From Hoeflea marina (lineage in GTDB: Bacteria > Pseudomonadota > Alphaproteobacteria > Rhizobiales > Rhizobiaceae), in NCBI RefSeq assembly GCF_003182275.1, contig NZ_QGTR01000002.1, positions 434,001 through 498,000 on the forward strand: a stretch of 64,000 bases of DNA. Reading direction: 5' to 3'. The notes beneath the pieces are model-generated. The model did no database searches. It was given only the letters and a program-made list of their open reading frames with translations, and was not told the origin of the DNA. The position numbers and the translations under genes were made by a program. Below are positions 27,112 through 36,296 of the stretch, one piece after another. Every line of letters begins with the position of its first letter. The stretch's first letter is position 1.

Positions 27112-28121
27112 GCGGCCGCGACGCCTTCCTCGCCCGCTTCGGCGGCGTCTACGAGCATTCCGCCTGGGTCGCCGAACGTGCCTGGGACCATGGCCGCATC
27201 TCCGAACCGCTGGAGGCGGCGGCGGTGGCTTCGGCGCTTGCCGCCGAATTCCGCTCGGCCAGCGCCGACGCCCGACTGGCGGTGCTGCGCGCCCATCCCG
27301 ATCTCGCTGGCAAGCTGGCGATTGCCGACCGGCTGACCGAGGAATCGAAATCCGAGCAGGCCGGCGCCGGGCTCGACCGGCTGAGCCCCGACGAACTGCT
27401 GACCTTCACCGCGCTCAACAGCCGCTATGTGGCCGATTTCGGCTTCCCTTTCATTATCGCCGTCAAGGGCCTGACCAAGGATGACATCCTGGCGGCCTTC
27501 GAGGCCCGCATCGCCAATTCGGCGGAAGAGGAGTTCGCCACCGCCTGCGCCCAGGTCGAGCGCATTGCCGGCCTCCGCGTCGCGGCACTGCTGGATGAGC
27601 CGGTTTCAGCGTCCGCTCCCGCTCGCGCAAGCCAGGCATTGCCGCTGGAAGCCCTCACCGCCGAGGCGTTTTCGCCCTTCGGGACCGTGCTCGACACTGC
27701 GAGTGCCGAATTGCGGCTGATCAACGGCGGCACCACGGAGCGGTTTCATGCGCTCGCCACGGCCGACACCGAAGCCGGGAGCGGGCGCACCATCCTGTCG
27801 CTGTTCCGCGCCCAGCCGCGCGCCTTTCCCTATTCAGTCACCATGATGGAGCGGCATCCGCTCGGCAGTCAGGCCTTCTTCCCGATGTCGGGCCGTGACT
27901 GGATTGCGGTCGTCGCAACGGACGACAATGGCCGTCCCGGTGCCCCGCGGGGTTTCCGCGTGCCGGGCGGTGTCGGCCTGCAATATGGCCGCAATGTCTG
28001 GCATCATCCGCTGATCGCGGTGGGCGAGGTCGCCGATTTCCTGGTGATGGACCGCGACGGCCCGGGCGACAATCTCGAGGAAGTCGACTACCCCGAGCCC
28101 TTCAGCATCGCAAGGCCCTGA
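27108..28121 (+). CDS. Fused OHCU decarboxylase / ureidoglycolate lyase (UraD-AllA)
   Basis: A 337-residue bifunctional protein. Residues 1 to about 165 are OHCU decarboxylase: the proton-relay His63 lies in [13 protein letters not shown], with [19 protein letters not shown] and [16 protein letters not shown] after it. After an Ala/Ser linker (about 166-180), residues about 180-337 are ureidoglycolate lyase All[33 protein letters not shown] and [19 protein letters not shown]. The first converts OHCU to S-allantoin, the second cleaves ureidoglycolate to glyoxylate and urea. These are usually two genes. The frame shows no stop at the junction, so the fusion is real unless a sequencing error removed one. 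Confidence 0.9.
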   Translation: MSGRDAFLARFGGVYEHSAWVAERAWDHGRISEPLEAAAVASALAAEFRSASADARLAVLRAHPDLAGKLAIADRLTEESKSEQAGAGLDRLSPDELLTFTALNSRYVADFGFPFIIAVKGLTKDDILAAFEARIANSAEEEFATACAQVERIAGLRVAALLDEPVSASAPARASQALPLEALTAEAFSPFGTVLDTASAELRLINGGTTERFHALATADTEAGSGRTILSLFRAQPRAFPYSVTMMERHPLGSQAFFPMSGRDWIAVVATDDNGRPGAPRGFRVPGGVGLQYGRNVWHHPLIAVGEVADFLVMDRDGPGDNLEEVDYPEPFSIARP

Positions 28122-28144
28122 GACCCGAAGCCAAGGAGAGCATC

Positions 28145-28519
28145 ATGGCGCAAGCCCCTTCCGCCGCCGGCAGGCTGACCACCCACGTGCTGGACACCGC
28201 GCGCGGCTGCCCCGCCGCGGGAATGGTCGTCCATCTCCACCGGCTTGACGGCACGCGCCGCCTGCCGGTGCGCACCGTGCGCACCAATGCGGACGGTCGC
28301 GTCGACGGCGCCATGCTGTCCGGCGATGAAATGCAGGCGGGCATCTATGAACTGGTCTTCCACGCCGGCGACTATCTGCGCGCGGCGGGCGACGATCTGC
28401 CCGAACCCGCGTTCCTCGACGTCGTCCCGATCCGCTTCGGCATCGCCGATCCTGCGGCGCACTACCATGTGCCGCTGCTGATCTCTGCCTTCGCCTATTC
28501 GACCTATCGCGGCAGCTGA
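28145..28519 (+). CDS. uraH: 5-Hydroxyisourate hydrolase (transthyretin-like) UraH
   Basis: A 124-residue transthyretin-related protein: [17 protein letters not shown] with His14, an [13 protein letters not shown] block and the diagnostic C terminus [19 protein letters not shown]. It converts 5-hydroxyisourate from urate oxidation to OHCU, the substrate of the UraD domain encoded just upstream. ATG 28145 has the ribosome site aaggagagcatc. It is last in the puuE operon. Confidence 0.95.
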   Translation: MAQAPSAAGRLTTHVLDTARGCPAAGMVVHLHRLDGTRRLPVRTVRTNADGRVDGAMLSGDEMQAGIYELVFHAGDYLRAAGDDLPEPAFLDVVPIRFGIADPAAHYHVPLLISAFAYSTYRGS

Positions 28520-28818
28520 TCAGGAAATTCTGCGCGCCTGCCGCCTGCAAGGCAGGTTCTCCCGACGGACGGGCGAAGCGTCGCCACGCATCCATCGGCG
28601 CAAAATTTGCGAGGGTCCGGAAATGCGAAAGCCGCGTGGCAGTACATCCGTGCACACGCGACTTATGAACGGTCGAAACCGTCGCTGACTTCAGTCAAGA
28701 GCGGCAGAACCGCGCTGAAGATCAGCTTGCAGGAAGGTGATTAACAAAAGGTTAAGACGGATTTGTGACGTCCGGTGCGATTTTGCGGACCCGCGGGAAA
28801 CCGGGGGTCTCACATGCC
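28520..28818. other. Intergenic region between convergent uraH and the OsmC gene
   Basis: About 300 bases with no credible gene. A weak hairpin follows uraH (cctgcc 28537-28542 and ggcagg 28551-28556, then ttct), possibly part of its transcript end. A TTAA-N7-TTAA sequence at 28741-28755 resembles a CtrA half-site pair but lies between two gene 3' ends, so no target promoter is evident. I see no clear intrinsic terminator. Confidence 0.4.
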
Positions 28819-29217
28819 TCACGAGTGGATGTTCACTGCCACGCCGCGCTGCAGCGAGTTGGCAACCATGCAGGTGGCTTTCGCACTTTCGATGATGTCG
28901 CTGGCGTCGCCGCCGTCCGTGCGGGTGCAGCGGACCTGCATGTCCGCGGCGGTCGTCACCAGCGGCTCGCCCTCCAGCGTCACCGTGACGGTGACCTCGA
29001 CCACGTCGAGATCCACGTTCATGCTTTCGGCGGTGTAGCGCAGATCGTTGCAGAAGCAGCCGCCGAGCGCCAGCGCCAGCATCTGCGCGCCGTTGAAGCC
29101 GAGCCCCATTCCGCCCGCCCGTCCCTCGGGGCGGTCGATGATCACCGTGTGGCCGCCGGCCCAGCCCATGGCCGCGCGGGTTCCCCGGACATTGCGCAAT
29201 TCGACGATCGTCTGCAT
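28819..29217 (-). CDS. OsmC family protein
   Basis: A 132-residue OsmC/Ohr-fold protein: an N-terminal strand pair, LGFNGAQMLALALGGCFCNDLRY with a CxC, and ESAKATCMVANSLQRGVAV with the second conserved cysteine. The family reduces hydroperoxides, although many members lack a proven activity. ATG at 29217 was chosen; the frame is open to 29433 but that part overlaps the guaD gene and does not look like protein. It lies 20 bases downstream of guaD, so it is probably the last gene of the puuD-guaD operon. Confidence 0.85.
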   Translation of the reverse strand: MQTIVELRNVRGTRAAMGWAGGHTVIIDRPEGRAGGMGLGFNGAQMLALALGGCFCNDLRYTAESMNVDLDVVEVTVTVTLEGEPLVTTAADMQVRCTRTDGGDASDIIESAKATCMVANSLQRGVAVNIHS

Positions 29218-29236
29218 CGGCTTTCTCCGACCTGCT

Positions 29237-30532
29237 TCAGATGGTGACCTTTTCCCCGGCAACATAAACCGCGGAAATCGCCCGGTCATCACCCATCGTC
29301 TGCAAAAGAAACAATTCTTCCTCCAGGCTCGACACGGTTTCCATCCGGATTGCCATCGTGGGCGTGGCCCGGGCGTCAAGCGCGATGATGTCGGCGTCCG
29401 ACCCCTCGTCAAGCGTGCCGATGCGGCGGGCAAGGCTCAGCGCCTCGGCATTGCCGCGGGTGGCGAGCCAGAAGCTCTCGATCGGCGTCAGCCGGTGGCC
29501 GCGCAGCTGCTGGATCTTGTAGGCTTCGTCCAAGGTCCTGAGCATCGAGTAGGAGGTGCCGCCGCCGATGTCGGTGGCGACCGCCACCCGCACGCCCATC
29601 CGCGAGAGGCGCTCAAGGTCGAACAGGCCGGAGCCGAGGAACAGGTTGGAGGTCGGGCAATGCACGGCGATCGATCCGGTCTCGGCGATCAGCCCGGCCT
29701 CGTGGTCGTTCAGATGAATGGCGTGGCCGAGCAGCGTCTTCGGCCCCAGCAGTCCGTGCCGCGCATAGACATCGGTGTAGTGGCTCGCCCGCGGATAAAG
29801 CTCCATCGTGTAGGCGATCTCGGCGTCGTTCTCGGAAAGATGCGTCTGGATGTGCAGCTCAGGGAACCGACGGGCGAGCGACCCCGCGGCGTCGAGCTGT
29901 TCCGGCGTCGAGGTGATGGCGAAGCGCGGCGTGATTGCCACATGGCAGCGGCCCTTGCCGTGCCAGTCGTTGATCACCGCCAGCGTGTCGTCATGGCCTG
30001 ATTGCGCGGTGTCGGTGAGCGCCGCCGGCGCGTTGCGGTCCATCATGACCTTGCCGCCGACCATCAGAAGATTGCGTCTGAACGCCTCGGCGAAAAAGGC
30101 ATCGGCCGAACCCTTGTGCACCGAGCAGTAGGCCGCGGCCGTCGTCGTGCCGTGGCGCAGCAGTTCGTCAAAGAACAATCCGGCAAACCGCTCGGCATGC
30201 GCCGTCTCGGCGAAGCGCTGCTCCTCGACAAAGGTATAGGTGTTGAGCCATTCGAGCAGGTTGGCCGCATAGGAGGCGGTCACCTGCATCTGCGGAAAAT
30301 GGATATGCGGGTCGATGAAGCCGGCCATCAGCAGATGCGGGCGGTGGTCGACGATTTCGACACCCTCGGGCGCTCCCGCCTTCACGTCTGCAAAGCTGCC
30401 GGCACGCACGATGATGCCGCCGTCGATGAGCAGGCCGCCATCGTCCTCATGGACGTAGCTCGACGCATCGTCACGCGCCTGTGGCCGCGACCTGAAGCTC
30501 AGCGTGCGTCCGCGCAGCAGTTTCATGCTCAT
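29237..30532 (-). CDS. guaD: Guanine deaminase GuaD
   Basis: A 431-residue amidohydrolase. Metal ligands and family motifs are visible: HLLMAGFIDPHIHFPQMQV (HxH), EWLNTYTFVEEQRF, the central HIQTHLSEN, LLGHAIHLND and VAVATDIGGGTSYSML. It deaminates guanine to xanthine, feeding xanthine dehydrogenase encoded at 41-46 kb. ATG 30532 is used (ATG 30526 also possible). Its start overlaps the stop of puuD by 4 bases, indicating an operon puuD-guaD-osmC. Cytoplasmic. Confidence 0.94.
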   Translation of the reverse strand: MSMKLLRGRTLSFRSRPQARDDASSYVHEDDGGLLIDGGIIVRAGSFADVKAGAPEGVEIVDHRPHLLMAGFIDPHIHFPQMQVTASYAANLLEWLNTYTFVEEQRFAETAHAERFAGLFFDELLRHGTTTAAAYCSVHKGSADAFFAEAFRRNLLMVGGKVMMDRNAPAALTDTAQSGHDDTLAVINDWHGKGRCHVAITPRFAITSTPEQLDAAGSLARRFPELHIQTHLSENDAEIAYTMELYPRASHYTDVYARHGLLGPKTLLGHAIHLNDHEAGLIAETGSIAVHCPTSNLFLGSGLFDLERLSRMGVRVAVATDIGGGTSYSMLRTLDEAYKIQQLRGHRLTPIESFWLATRGNAEALSLARRIGTLDEGSDADIIALDARATPTMAIRMETVSSLEEELFLLQTMGDDRAISAVYVAGEKVTI

Positions 30533-31767
30533 TGCGCCGGTATCCCGGAAACCGCGGATTCATACCAGGCAACGATCAGCCTGCGTTCCTCGGCGCTCAC
30601 CTCGGTGATGTTGCCCGGCGGCATGGCGTGGCTGCGGCCCGCCTGGATGTAGATCTCGCGGGCATGCGCCGTGATCTGGTCGGCCGTCTCCAGCACCACG
30701 CCCTTGGGCGGCCGGGCAATGCCTTCCCAGACAGGCTCGGCGGCGTGGCACATCGAGCATCGGCCCGTCACCGTGTCGGAGACGGCCTGGAAATGCGCGT
30801 TGGCGGCGAAGCGCTCGAAGGCCGGCGCCATGGTCGCAGTCCGGGTCGACTCTTCCGGGCGCGGCAGGCTGGAAAGCCACATGATGCAGATGAAGATGAT
30901 CACGGTGGCGAGCCACGTCCAGTGCGGTCTGCCCTTGCGTGCGTGCACGGTGTTGAACCAGTGCCGGATGGTCACGCCCATCAGGAACACCAGCGAGGCG
31001 ATCAGCCAGTTCCACTGGGTGGCGAAGGCCAGCGGGTAGTGGTTGGACAGCATCAGAAAGATGACGGGCAGGGTGAGGTAGTTGTTGTGCAGCGAGCGCT
31101 GCTTGGCGATGCGGCCGTATTTCGGGTCCGGCTTGCGTCCGGCGATCAGGTCGGCCACCACGATGCGCTGGTTGGGGATGATCACTATGGCGACGTTGCA
31201 GGTCATGATCGTCGCCGTGAAGGCACCGAGATGCAGCAGCGCCGCCCGGCCTGTGAACAGGTGCGTGTAGCCCCATGCCATCGCCACCAGCACGCCGAAG
31301 AGCAGCACCATCAGGCCGCCGGTGGACTTCCCGAGTGGCGAGCGGCACAGAAGGTCGTAGATGATCCAGCCCAGCACCAGCGAGCCGATCGACAGGCCGA
31401 TCGCCTGCCAGCCAGGCACGTCGAGCACGCTGCGGTCGATCAGGTACAGTTCGGCGCCGGCATAGTAGACGACCGCCAGCATCGCGAAGCCCGACAGCCA
31501 GGTGGCGTAGGATTCCCATTTGAACCAGGTCAGGTGCTCGGGCATTTCGGCCGGGGCGACCAGATATTTCTGGATGTGGTAGAATCCGCCGCCATGCACC
31601 TGCCACTCCTCGCCATAGGCGCCTTCCGGCAGGCCGGGGCGCTGGGTGAGGCCGAGGTCGAGGGCGATGAAGTAGAACGACGAGCCGATCCAGGCGATGG
31701 CGGTGATGACGTGCAGCCAGCGCACGGCGAAGCCCAGCCATTCCCATGCGATCACGTATTCATACAT
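30529..31767 (-). CDS. puuD: Membrane urate hydroxylase PuuD with C-terminal cytochrome c domain
   Basis: A 412-residue inner-membrane protein. The N-terminal about 300 residues contain roughly eight to nine hydrophobic helices (start EWLGFAVRWLHVITAIAWIG; GGFYHIQKYLVAP is typical). The C-terminal periplasmic-type domain has the haem c motif CSMCH (337-341) and a candidate Met ligand in HAMPPGN. PuuD oxidises urate to 5-hydroxyisourate, passing electrons to a cytochrome, instead of an O2-dependent uricase. It is first in its operon, divergent from ugpB with 255 bases between. Confidence 0.93.
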   Translation of the reverse strand: MYEYVIAWEWLGFAVRWLHVITAIAWIGSSFYFIALDLGLTQRPGLPEGAYGEEWQVHGGGFYHIQKYLVAPAEMPEHLTWFKWESYATWLSGFAMLAVVYYAGAELYLIDRSVLDVPGWQAIGLSIGSLVLGWIIYDLLCRSPLGKSTGGLMVLLFGVLVAMAWGYTHLFTGRAALLHLGAFTATIMTCNVAIVIIPNQRIVVADLIAGRKPDPKYGRIAKQRSLHNNYLTLPVIFLMLSNHYPLAFATQWNWLIASLVFLMGVTIRHWFNTVHARKGRPHWTWLATVIIFICIMWLSSLPRPEESTRTATMAPAFERFAANAHFQAVSDTVTGRCSMCHAAEPVWEGIARPPKGVVLETADQITAHAREIYIQAGRSHAMPPGNITEVSAEERRLIVAWYESAVSGIPAQ

Positions 31768-31923
31768 CGTCCGGCCCCCGTCGCCCTGTGCGCCGCATCA
31801 TGCGCAATGGCGCGGCGTATGAAAAGAACAAACTGCCGGCCGCCGCGCCGAACAGTTTGGTCCTTTGCCTGAAAATCGACCCGCTCTCGACGAAGGCCTC
31901 GGCCGGGTTCGTTTTGTCTTCGA

Positions 31924-31941
31924 CTGTCATGAAACTGTTTT
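31924..31941 (+). promoter_or_regulatory. Pho box upstream of ugpB
   Basis: Two direct 7-base repeats with a 4-base spacer: CTGTCAT (31924-31930), gaaa, CTGTTTT (31935-31941). This follows the PhoB box layout (CTGTCAT, 4 bases, CTGTCAT) with three mismatches in the second half. It lies 82 bases upstream of ugpB on the same strand, where phosphate starvation control of the ugp operon is well established in enterobacteria and rhizobia. Confidence 0.7.
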
Positions 31942-32022
31942 CGTTTGCGTGCCACCTAGCCCGTCGCTACGTTTCCTTAGGGGTGCGTTTTAATTCATCC
32001 CCAGCTTTGGGAGGTCAATGAA

Positions 32023-33333
32023 ATGAAGAAGTTCCTTATATCCGCAGTAACTGCGGCCCTGTTCGTCGGCGCAGCGCCGGCCGGTGCTGCAACGCAGATC
32101 GATTTCTGGCACGCAATGTCGGGTCGTCTGGGCGAATTGCTCCAGGAGCAGGTCGACAAGTTCAATGCATCCCAGTCAGACTACACGGTTGTTGCCACCA
32201 ACAAGGGCAATTACTCCGAAGCACTGAACGCGGGAATCGCCGCCTTCCGCGCCGGCGAACAGCCGGACATCCTGCAGGTGTTCGAAGTCGGCACCGCCAC
32301 CATGATGGCCGCCAAGGGCGCCGTGAAGCCGGTTTATGAGGTGATGGCCGAATCGGGCCTGACTTTCGACCCGTCGATCTATCTCGCCTCCGTCGCCGGC
32401 TACTACACCAACACCGACGGTGAAATGCTGTCGCTGCCCTACAACTCGTCCACCCCGGTGCTCTACGTCAACAAGGACGCGCTCAAGGCTGCCGGTCTCG
32501 ATCCGGAGATGGACCTGTCGACCTGGGACAAGGTCGGAACCGCCGTCGATGCGCTGAAGGCATCGGGCTCCAAATGCCCGTTCACAACCGCCTGGCAGAG
32601 CTGGATCCAGCTGGAGTCGTTCTCGGCCTACCACAACGTTCCCTTTGCCACCGAGGAGAACGGTTTTGCCGGCCTGAACACCGAACTGGTCTTCAACAGC
32701 CCGCTGCAGGTCAAGCAGGTCGAGATGCTCGGCCAGTGGGCCAAGGACGGCAAGTTCATCTATGCCGGCCGCCGCAACGAAGCCGGCACCCCCTTCCGCG
32801 CCGGCGAGTGCGCGCTGATGACCGAATCCTCGGCCGGTTACGCCGGCGTCAAGAAGGAAGCCACCTTCGACTTCGCCATCCGCCCGCTGCCCTACTGGAG
32901 CGACGCGGAAGGTGCCCCGCAGAACACCATCATCGGCGGCGCCTCGCTGTGGGTGCTCGAGGGCCAGACGCCGGAGGAGTACAAGGGCGTCGCTTCGTTC
33001 CTGAATTTCCTGTCGACCGCCGACATCCAGGCCAAGTGGCACCAGGATACCGGCTACCTGCCGATCACCACCGCCGCCTATGAGCAGACCAAGGCCTCGG
33101 GCTTCTATGACCAGAATCCGGGCACCGATGTGGCCATCATCCAGATGACCGGCAAGGCGCCGACGCCCAACTCCAAGGGCATCCGGCTTGGCAATTTCGA
33201 CCAGGTCCGCACCGTCATCGACGAGGAGCTGGAAGGCGTCTGGAACGGCTCGAAGTCGGCCAAGGATGCGCTGGATTCGGCTGTCAGCCGCGGCAACGAA
33301 CTGCTGCGCCGCTTCGAACAGGCCAACCGCTGA
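32023..33333 (+). CDS. ugpB: sn-Glycerol-3-phosphate ABC transporter, periplasmic binding protein UgpB
   Basis: A 436-residue solute-binding protein with a signal peptide (about residues 1-23, APAGAAT cleavage). The mature start [20 protein letters not shown] and the block [21 protein letters not shown] are very close to E. coli UgpB. It captures glycerol-3-phosphate or its diesters in the periplasm as a phosphorus or carbon source. The ribosome site gggaggtcaatgaa precedes ATG 32023. A strong hairpin in the 56-base gap to ugpA probably raises its expression over the membrane genes. Confidence 0.95.
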   Translation: MKKFLISAVTAALFVGAAPAGAATQIDFWHAMSGRLGELLQEQVDKFNASQSDYTVVATNKGNYSEALNAGIAAFRAGEQPDILQVFEVGTATMMAAKGAVKPVYEVMAESGLTFDPSIYLASVAGYYTNTDGEMLSLPYNSSTPVLYVNKDALKAAGLDPEMDLSTWDKVGTAVDALKASGSKCPFTTAWQSWIQLESFSAYHNVPFATEENGFAGLNTELVFNSPLQVKQVEMLGQWAKDGKFIYAGRRNEAGTPFRAGECALMTESSAGYAGVKKEATFDFAIRPLPYWSDAEGAPQNTIIGGASLWVLEGQTPEEYKGVASFLNFLSTADIQAKWHQDTGYLPITTAAYEQTKASGFYDQNPGTDVAIIQMTGKAPTPNSKGIRLGNFDQVRTVIDEELEGVWNGSKSAKDALDSAVSRGNELLRRFEQANR

Positions 33334-33341
33334 GGCTGGGC

Positions 33342-33369
33342 GCCGGCGGGATCATCCGATCCCGCCGGC
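33342..33369 (+). repeat. Strong intercistronic hairpin between ugpB and ugpA
   Basis: A perfect 12-bp inverted repeat, gccggcgggatc (33342-33353) and gatcccgccggc (33358-33369), with the four-base loop atcc. There is no following T-run, so it is not a standard intrinsic terminator. Its place directly after the binding-protein gene is typical of structures that protect the upstream mRNA from 3' exonucleases or cause partial termination. Confidence 0.75.
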
Positions 33370-33389
33370 TCTCCTGTCCGGTTTGAACC

Positions 33390-34271
33390 ATGGAAAAACG
33401 CGTCACCTTCTCCAATCCCTGGCTGCCTTATCTGCTGGTCGCACCGCAGCTTGTGATCACGGCAGTCTTTTTCTTCTGGCCTGCCTTCCGGGCGATCTAC
33501 CAGTCTGCCTTCATCCCCGACCCGTTCGGATTGCGGACCCAGTTTGTCGGCTTCGCCAATTTCGAATATCTCTTTTCCAATCCCTATTACCGTGCCTCGT
33601 TCCTCACCACGGCCATGTTCTCGATCCTGGTCACCGTGCTGTCGATGTCCTTCGCGCTCTGGCTCGCGGCCATGGCAGACCGGGTGATCAAGGGTTCCGG
33701 TGCCTACCGCACGCTGCTCATCTGGCCCTATGCCGTGGCGCCGGCGGTGGCGGGCGTGCTCTGGCTGTTCATGTTCAACCCGTTCACCGGCATCATCACC
33801 TGGTCGCTGGCGCAGATGGGCTACTCCTGGAATCACGGTCTCAACGGCGGCCAGGCGATGGCGCTGGTGGTCCTTGCCTCCTCGTGGAAGCAGATCAGCT
33901 ACAATTTCCTCTTCTTCCTCGCAGGCCTGCAGGCAATCCCGAAGAGCGTCATCGAGGCCGCCGCGATCGACGGCGCCTCGTTCTGGAAGCGTTTCTGGAC
34001 CATCGTCTTTCCGCTCTTGTCGCCGACCACCTTCTTCCTGCTGGTGGTCAACGTCATCTATGCGTTCTTCGAGACCTTCGGCGTCATCCACACCATCACC
34101 CAGGGCGGGCCGCAGCAGTCGACCACCATCCTTGTCTACAAGGTCTTCGCCGATGGCTTCGTCGGCCAGGACCTCGGCTCCTCGGCGGCGCAGTCGGTGG
34201 TGCTTCTGGTGCTGGTGTCGATCCTGACCGTGATCCAGTTCCGGTTCATCGAGCGAAGGGTGCACTACTGA
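33390..34271 (+). CDS. ugpA: sn-Glycerol-3-phosphate ABC transporter permease UgpA
   Basis: A 293-residue permease with six hydrophobic segments and the binding-protein-dependent EAA loop ([25 protein letters not shown], about residues 188-212). The N terminus [21 protein letters not shown] and the segment [19 protein letters not shown] are typical of UgpA. It pairs with UgpE in the inner membrane. Its TGA shares a base with the ugpE ATG (tgatg). Confidence 0.95.
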   Translation: MEKRVTFSNPWLPYLLVAPQLVITAVFFFWPAFRAIYQSAFIPDPFGLRTQFVGFANFEYLFSNPYYRASFLTTAMFSILVTVLSMSFALWLAAMADRVIKGSGAYRTLLIWPYAVAPAVAGVLWLFMFNPFTGIITWSLAQMGYSWNHGLNGGQAMALVVLASSWKQISYNFLFFLAGLQAIPKSVIEAAAIDGASFWKRFWTIVFPLLSPTTFFLLVVNVIYAFFETFGVIHTITQGGPQQSTTILVYKVFADGFVGQDLGSSAAQSVVLLVLVSILTVIQFRFIERRVHY

Positions 34272-35116
34272 TGAGCGGCATGGTCGAACGGCGCGGAATC
34301 GGGGTCTGGCTCACCCATGCGGGGCTGGTTCTCGGCATCGCCATCATCTGCTTTCCAATCTACATCGCCTTTGTCGCCTCCACGGTCGACCAGGCGGCGC
34401 TGGTCACGCCGCCGATGCCGCTGGTTCCGGGGGGCCATTTCCTTGACAACTACCACGAGGCGCTGTTCGTCGGCGCCAACGCGCCGGTCTGGCTGATGCT
34501 CGCCAATTCAATGGTCATGGCGCTCGGCATCACCGTCGGCAAGATCGCCATTTCGATCATCTCCGCCTATGCGATCGTCTATTTCCGCTTCCGCTTCCGC
34601 ATGGTCTTCTTCTGGATGATCTTCCTGACGCTGATGCTTCCGGTCGAGGTGCGCATCGTGCCCACCTACGAAGTGGCTGCCGGCCTAGGCCTGCTCAACA
34701 GCTACACCGGGCTGATCCTGCCGCTGATCGCCTCGGCGACCGCCACATTCCTCTTCAGGCAGTTGTTCCTCACCATCCCCGACGAACTGGTGGAAGCCGC
34801 CCGCGTCGACGGCGCCGGCCCGGTGCGCTTCTTCATCGACATCCTGCTGCCGATGTCGCGCACCAACATCGCCGCGCTCTTCGTCATTCTCTTCATCTAT
34901 GGCTGGAACCAGTATCTCTGGCCGCTGCTCGTCACCACCGATCCGTCGATGAACACCATCGTCATGGGCATCAAGCAGATGCTGCCCACCGGCGACGAGG
35001 TGGTGGAATGGCCGGTGGTGATGGCGACGGCGATGCTCGCCATGCTGCCGCCTGTGCTGGTCGTCATCTTCATGCAGAACCTTTTCGTCAAGGGACTGGT
35101 CGAAAGCGAGAAATAA
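34271..35116 (+). CDS. ugpE: sn-Glycerol-3-phosphate ABC transporter permease UgpE
   Basis: A 281-residue permease with six membrane segments. The EAA loop is [20 protein letters not shown] (about residues 174-193), and [19 protein letters not shown] matches UgpE. The frame is open far upstream across ugpA, but ATG 34271, overlapping the ugpA stop, gives the family length. The stop TAA overlaps the ugpC ATG by one base. Forms the transport channel with UgpA. Confidence 0.95.
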   Translation: MSGMVERRGIGVWLTHAGLVLGIAIICFPIYIAFVASTVDQAALVTPPMPLVPGGHFLDNYHEALFVGANAPVWLMLANSMVMALGITVGKIAISIISAYAIVYFRFRFRMVFFWMIFLTLMLPVEVRIVPTYEVAAGLGLLNSYTGLILPLIASATATFLFRQLFLTIPDELVEAARVDGAGPVRFFIDILLPMSRTNIAALFVILFIYGWNQYLWPLLVTTDPSMNTIVMGIKQMLPTGDEVVEWPVVMATAMLAMLPPVLVVIFMQNLFVKGLVESEK

Positions 35117-36189
35117 TGGCCGACATCACGCTGAAGGATATCCGCAAGAGCTATGGCCGCACCGAGGTCATCCATGGCATCGACGCCCATGTCGAGGACG
35201 GCGAGTTCATCGTCATCGTCGGTCCGTCGGGCTGCGGCAAGTCCACCCTGCTGCGCATGGTGGCGGGGCTGGAAACGGTCACCGGCGGCGAGGTCTCGAT
35301 CGGCGACCGGGTCGTCAACGATCTCGAGCCGCGCGAGCGCGACATCGCCATGGTGTTCCAGAACTACGCCCTCTATCCGCATATGAGCGTTTTCGACAAC
35401 ATGGCCTACGGACTGAAGATCGCCAACGTGCCGAAGGAGGAAATCCGCGCCCGCGTCACCGAAGCCGCCAGGATGCTTGAGCTGGAACCCTATCTCGACC
35501 GCAAGCCGCGGCAGCTCTCCGGCGGCCAGCGCCAGCGCGTTGCCATGGGGCGGGCCATCGTCCGCAAGCCGGCGGTGTTTCTGTTCGACGAGCCGCTGTC
35601 CAATCTCGATGCCAAGTTGCGCGTGCAGATGCGGCTCGAGATCAAGGCGCTGCAGCGCCGCCTCGGCGTCACCGCGGTCTATGTCACCCACGACCAGGTC
35701 GAGGCGATGACGCTGGCCGACCGCATGATCGTCATGAATGCCGGCGTGGCCGAGCAGATCGGCGCGCCGCTGGAGGTCTATGCCAACCCGCAGACCCTGT
35801 TCGTCGCCGGGTTCATCGGCTCGCCGCCCATGAACGTGCTCCGGACGGAAGTCCGGGACGGCACGGCGGTGGTCGGCGGCGGCTACGAGGTGCGCGGGCG
35901 GGATCTGGCCACGGGTTCGGTCATCGGCGTCCGGCCCGAGCACGTCAACCTGGTGGCCGCGGGTGCGGGCCTGTTCGACGCCACGGTGGATTTCTGCGAG
36001 CCGCTTGGCGCCGAGACGCTGGTCCACACCCGCACCGATGCCGGAGACAGCCTTGTCGTGCGGATCGATGGCGAGGCGGTGTTTCCCAGCACCGGCGACC
36101 GGGTCGGGCTGATTGCCGATCCCGTGCGGCTGCTGGCCTTCGATGCGGCCGGCCGGCGCATCGCCTCGCTGGCCGACCTTTCGCCCTGA
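35116..36189 (+). CDS. ugpC: sn-Glycerol-3-phosphate ABC transporter ATPase UgpC
   Basis: A 357-residue ATPase of the MalK/UgpC group. Walker [11 protein letters not shown]-loop [17 protein letters not shown], signature LSGGQRQR, Walker [21 protein letters not shown] and the switch histidine in [14 protein letters not shown] are present, followed by a C-terminal regulatory OB-type domain (from about residue 235; [10 protein letters not shown]). It energises UgpAE. A degenerate RIME-like palindrome begins one base after its stop. Confidence 0.95.
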   Translation: MADITLKDIRKSYGRTEVIHGIDAHVEDGEFIVIVGPSGCGKSTLLRMVAGLETVTGGEVSIGDRVVNDLEPRERDIAMVFQNYALYPHMSVFDNMAYGLKIANVPKEEIRARVTEAARMLELEPYLDRKPRQLSGGQRQRVAMGRAIVRKPAVFLFDEPLSNLDAKLRVQMRLEIKALQRRLGVTAVYVTHDQVEAMTLADRMIVMNAGVAEQIGAPLEVYANPQTLFVAGFIGSPPMNVLRTEVRDGTAVVGGGYEVRGRDLATGSVIGVRPEHVNLVAAGAGLFDATVDFCEPLGAETLVHTRTDAGDSLVVRIDGEAVFPSTGDRVGLIADPVRLLAFDAAGRRIASLADLSP

Positions 36190-36190
36190 C

Positions 36191-36234
36191 GCATGCCGCC
36201 GGAACGCGCGCAGCGGATTCGGGCTTGCGGCATG
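36191..36234. repeat. RIME-like palindromic element (copy 2, degenerate)
   Basis: Outer arms catgccgc (36192-36199) and gcggcatg (36227-36234) enclose cggaacg...agcggattcggg. It aligns with copy 1 at 8460-8504 through gcatg-cgcc-gaa-g-g-g-agcgg-ttcggg at nearly constant spacing, with scattered changes. Unlike copy 1 it lacks the second 15-bp palindrome. Like copy 1, it begins directly after a stop codon, here that of ugpC. Confidence 0.6.
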
Positions 36235-36296
36235 ATAGCGGGGAAACTGGGCACAGCGCGTGACACCGACGTCATGTGGTGTTCAGGTCCGGCCAC

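Noticed and set aside
28741-28755. TTAA-N7-TTAA resembling a CtrA binding site.
   Set aside because: It lies between the 3' ends of two convergent genes, so there is no promoter for it to control. Short AT words occur by chance.
29218-29433. N-terminal extension of the OsmC frame.
   Set aside because: It overlaps the guaD coding region, looks like shadow sequence, and the internal ATG 29217 gives a normal 132-residue OsmC protein.
33188-34270. Upstream extension of the ugpE frame across ugpB and ugpA.
   Set aside because: The region is fully occupied by ugpB and ugpA in other frames. ATG 34271, overlapping the ugpA stop, gives a standard 281-residue permease.
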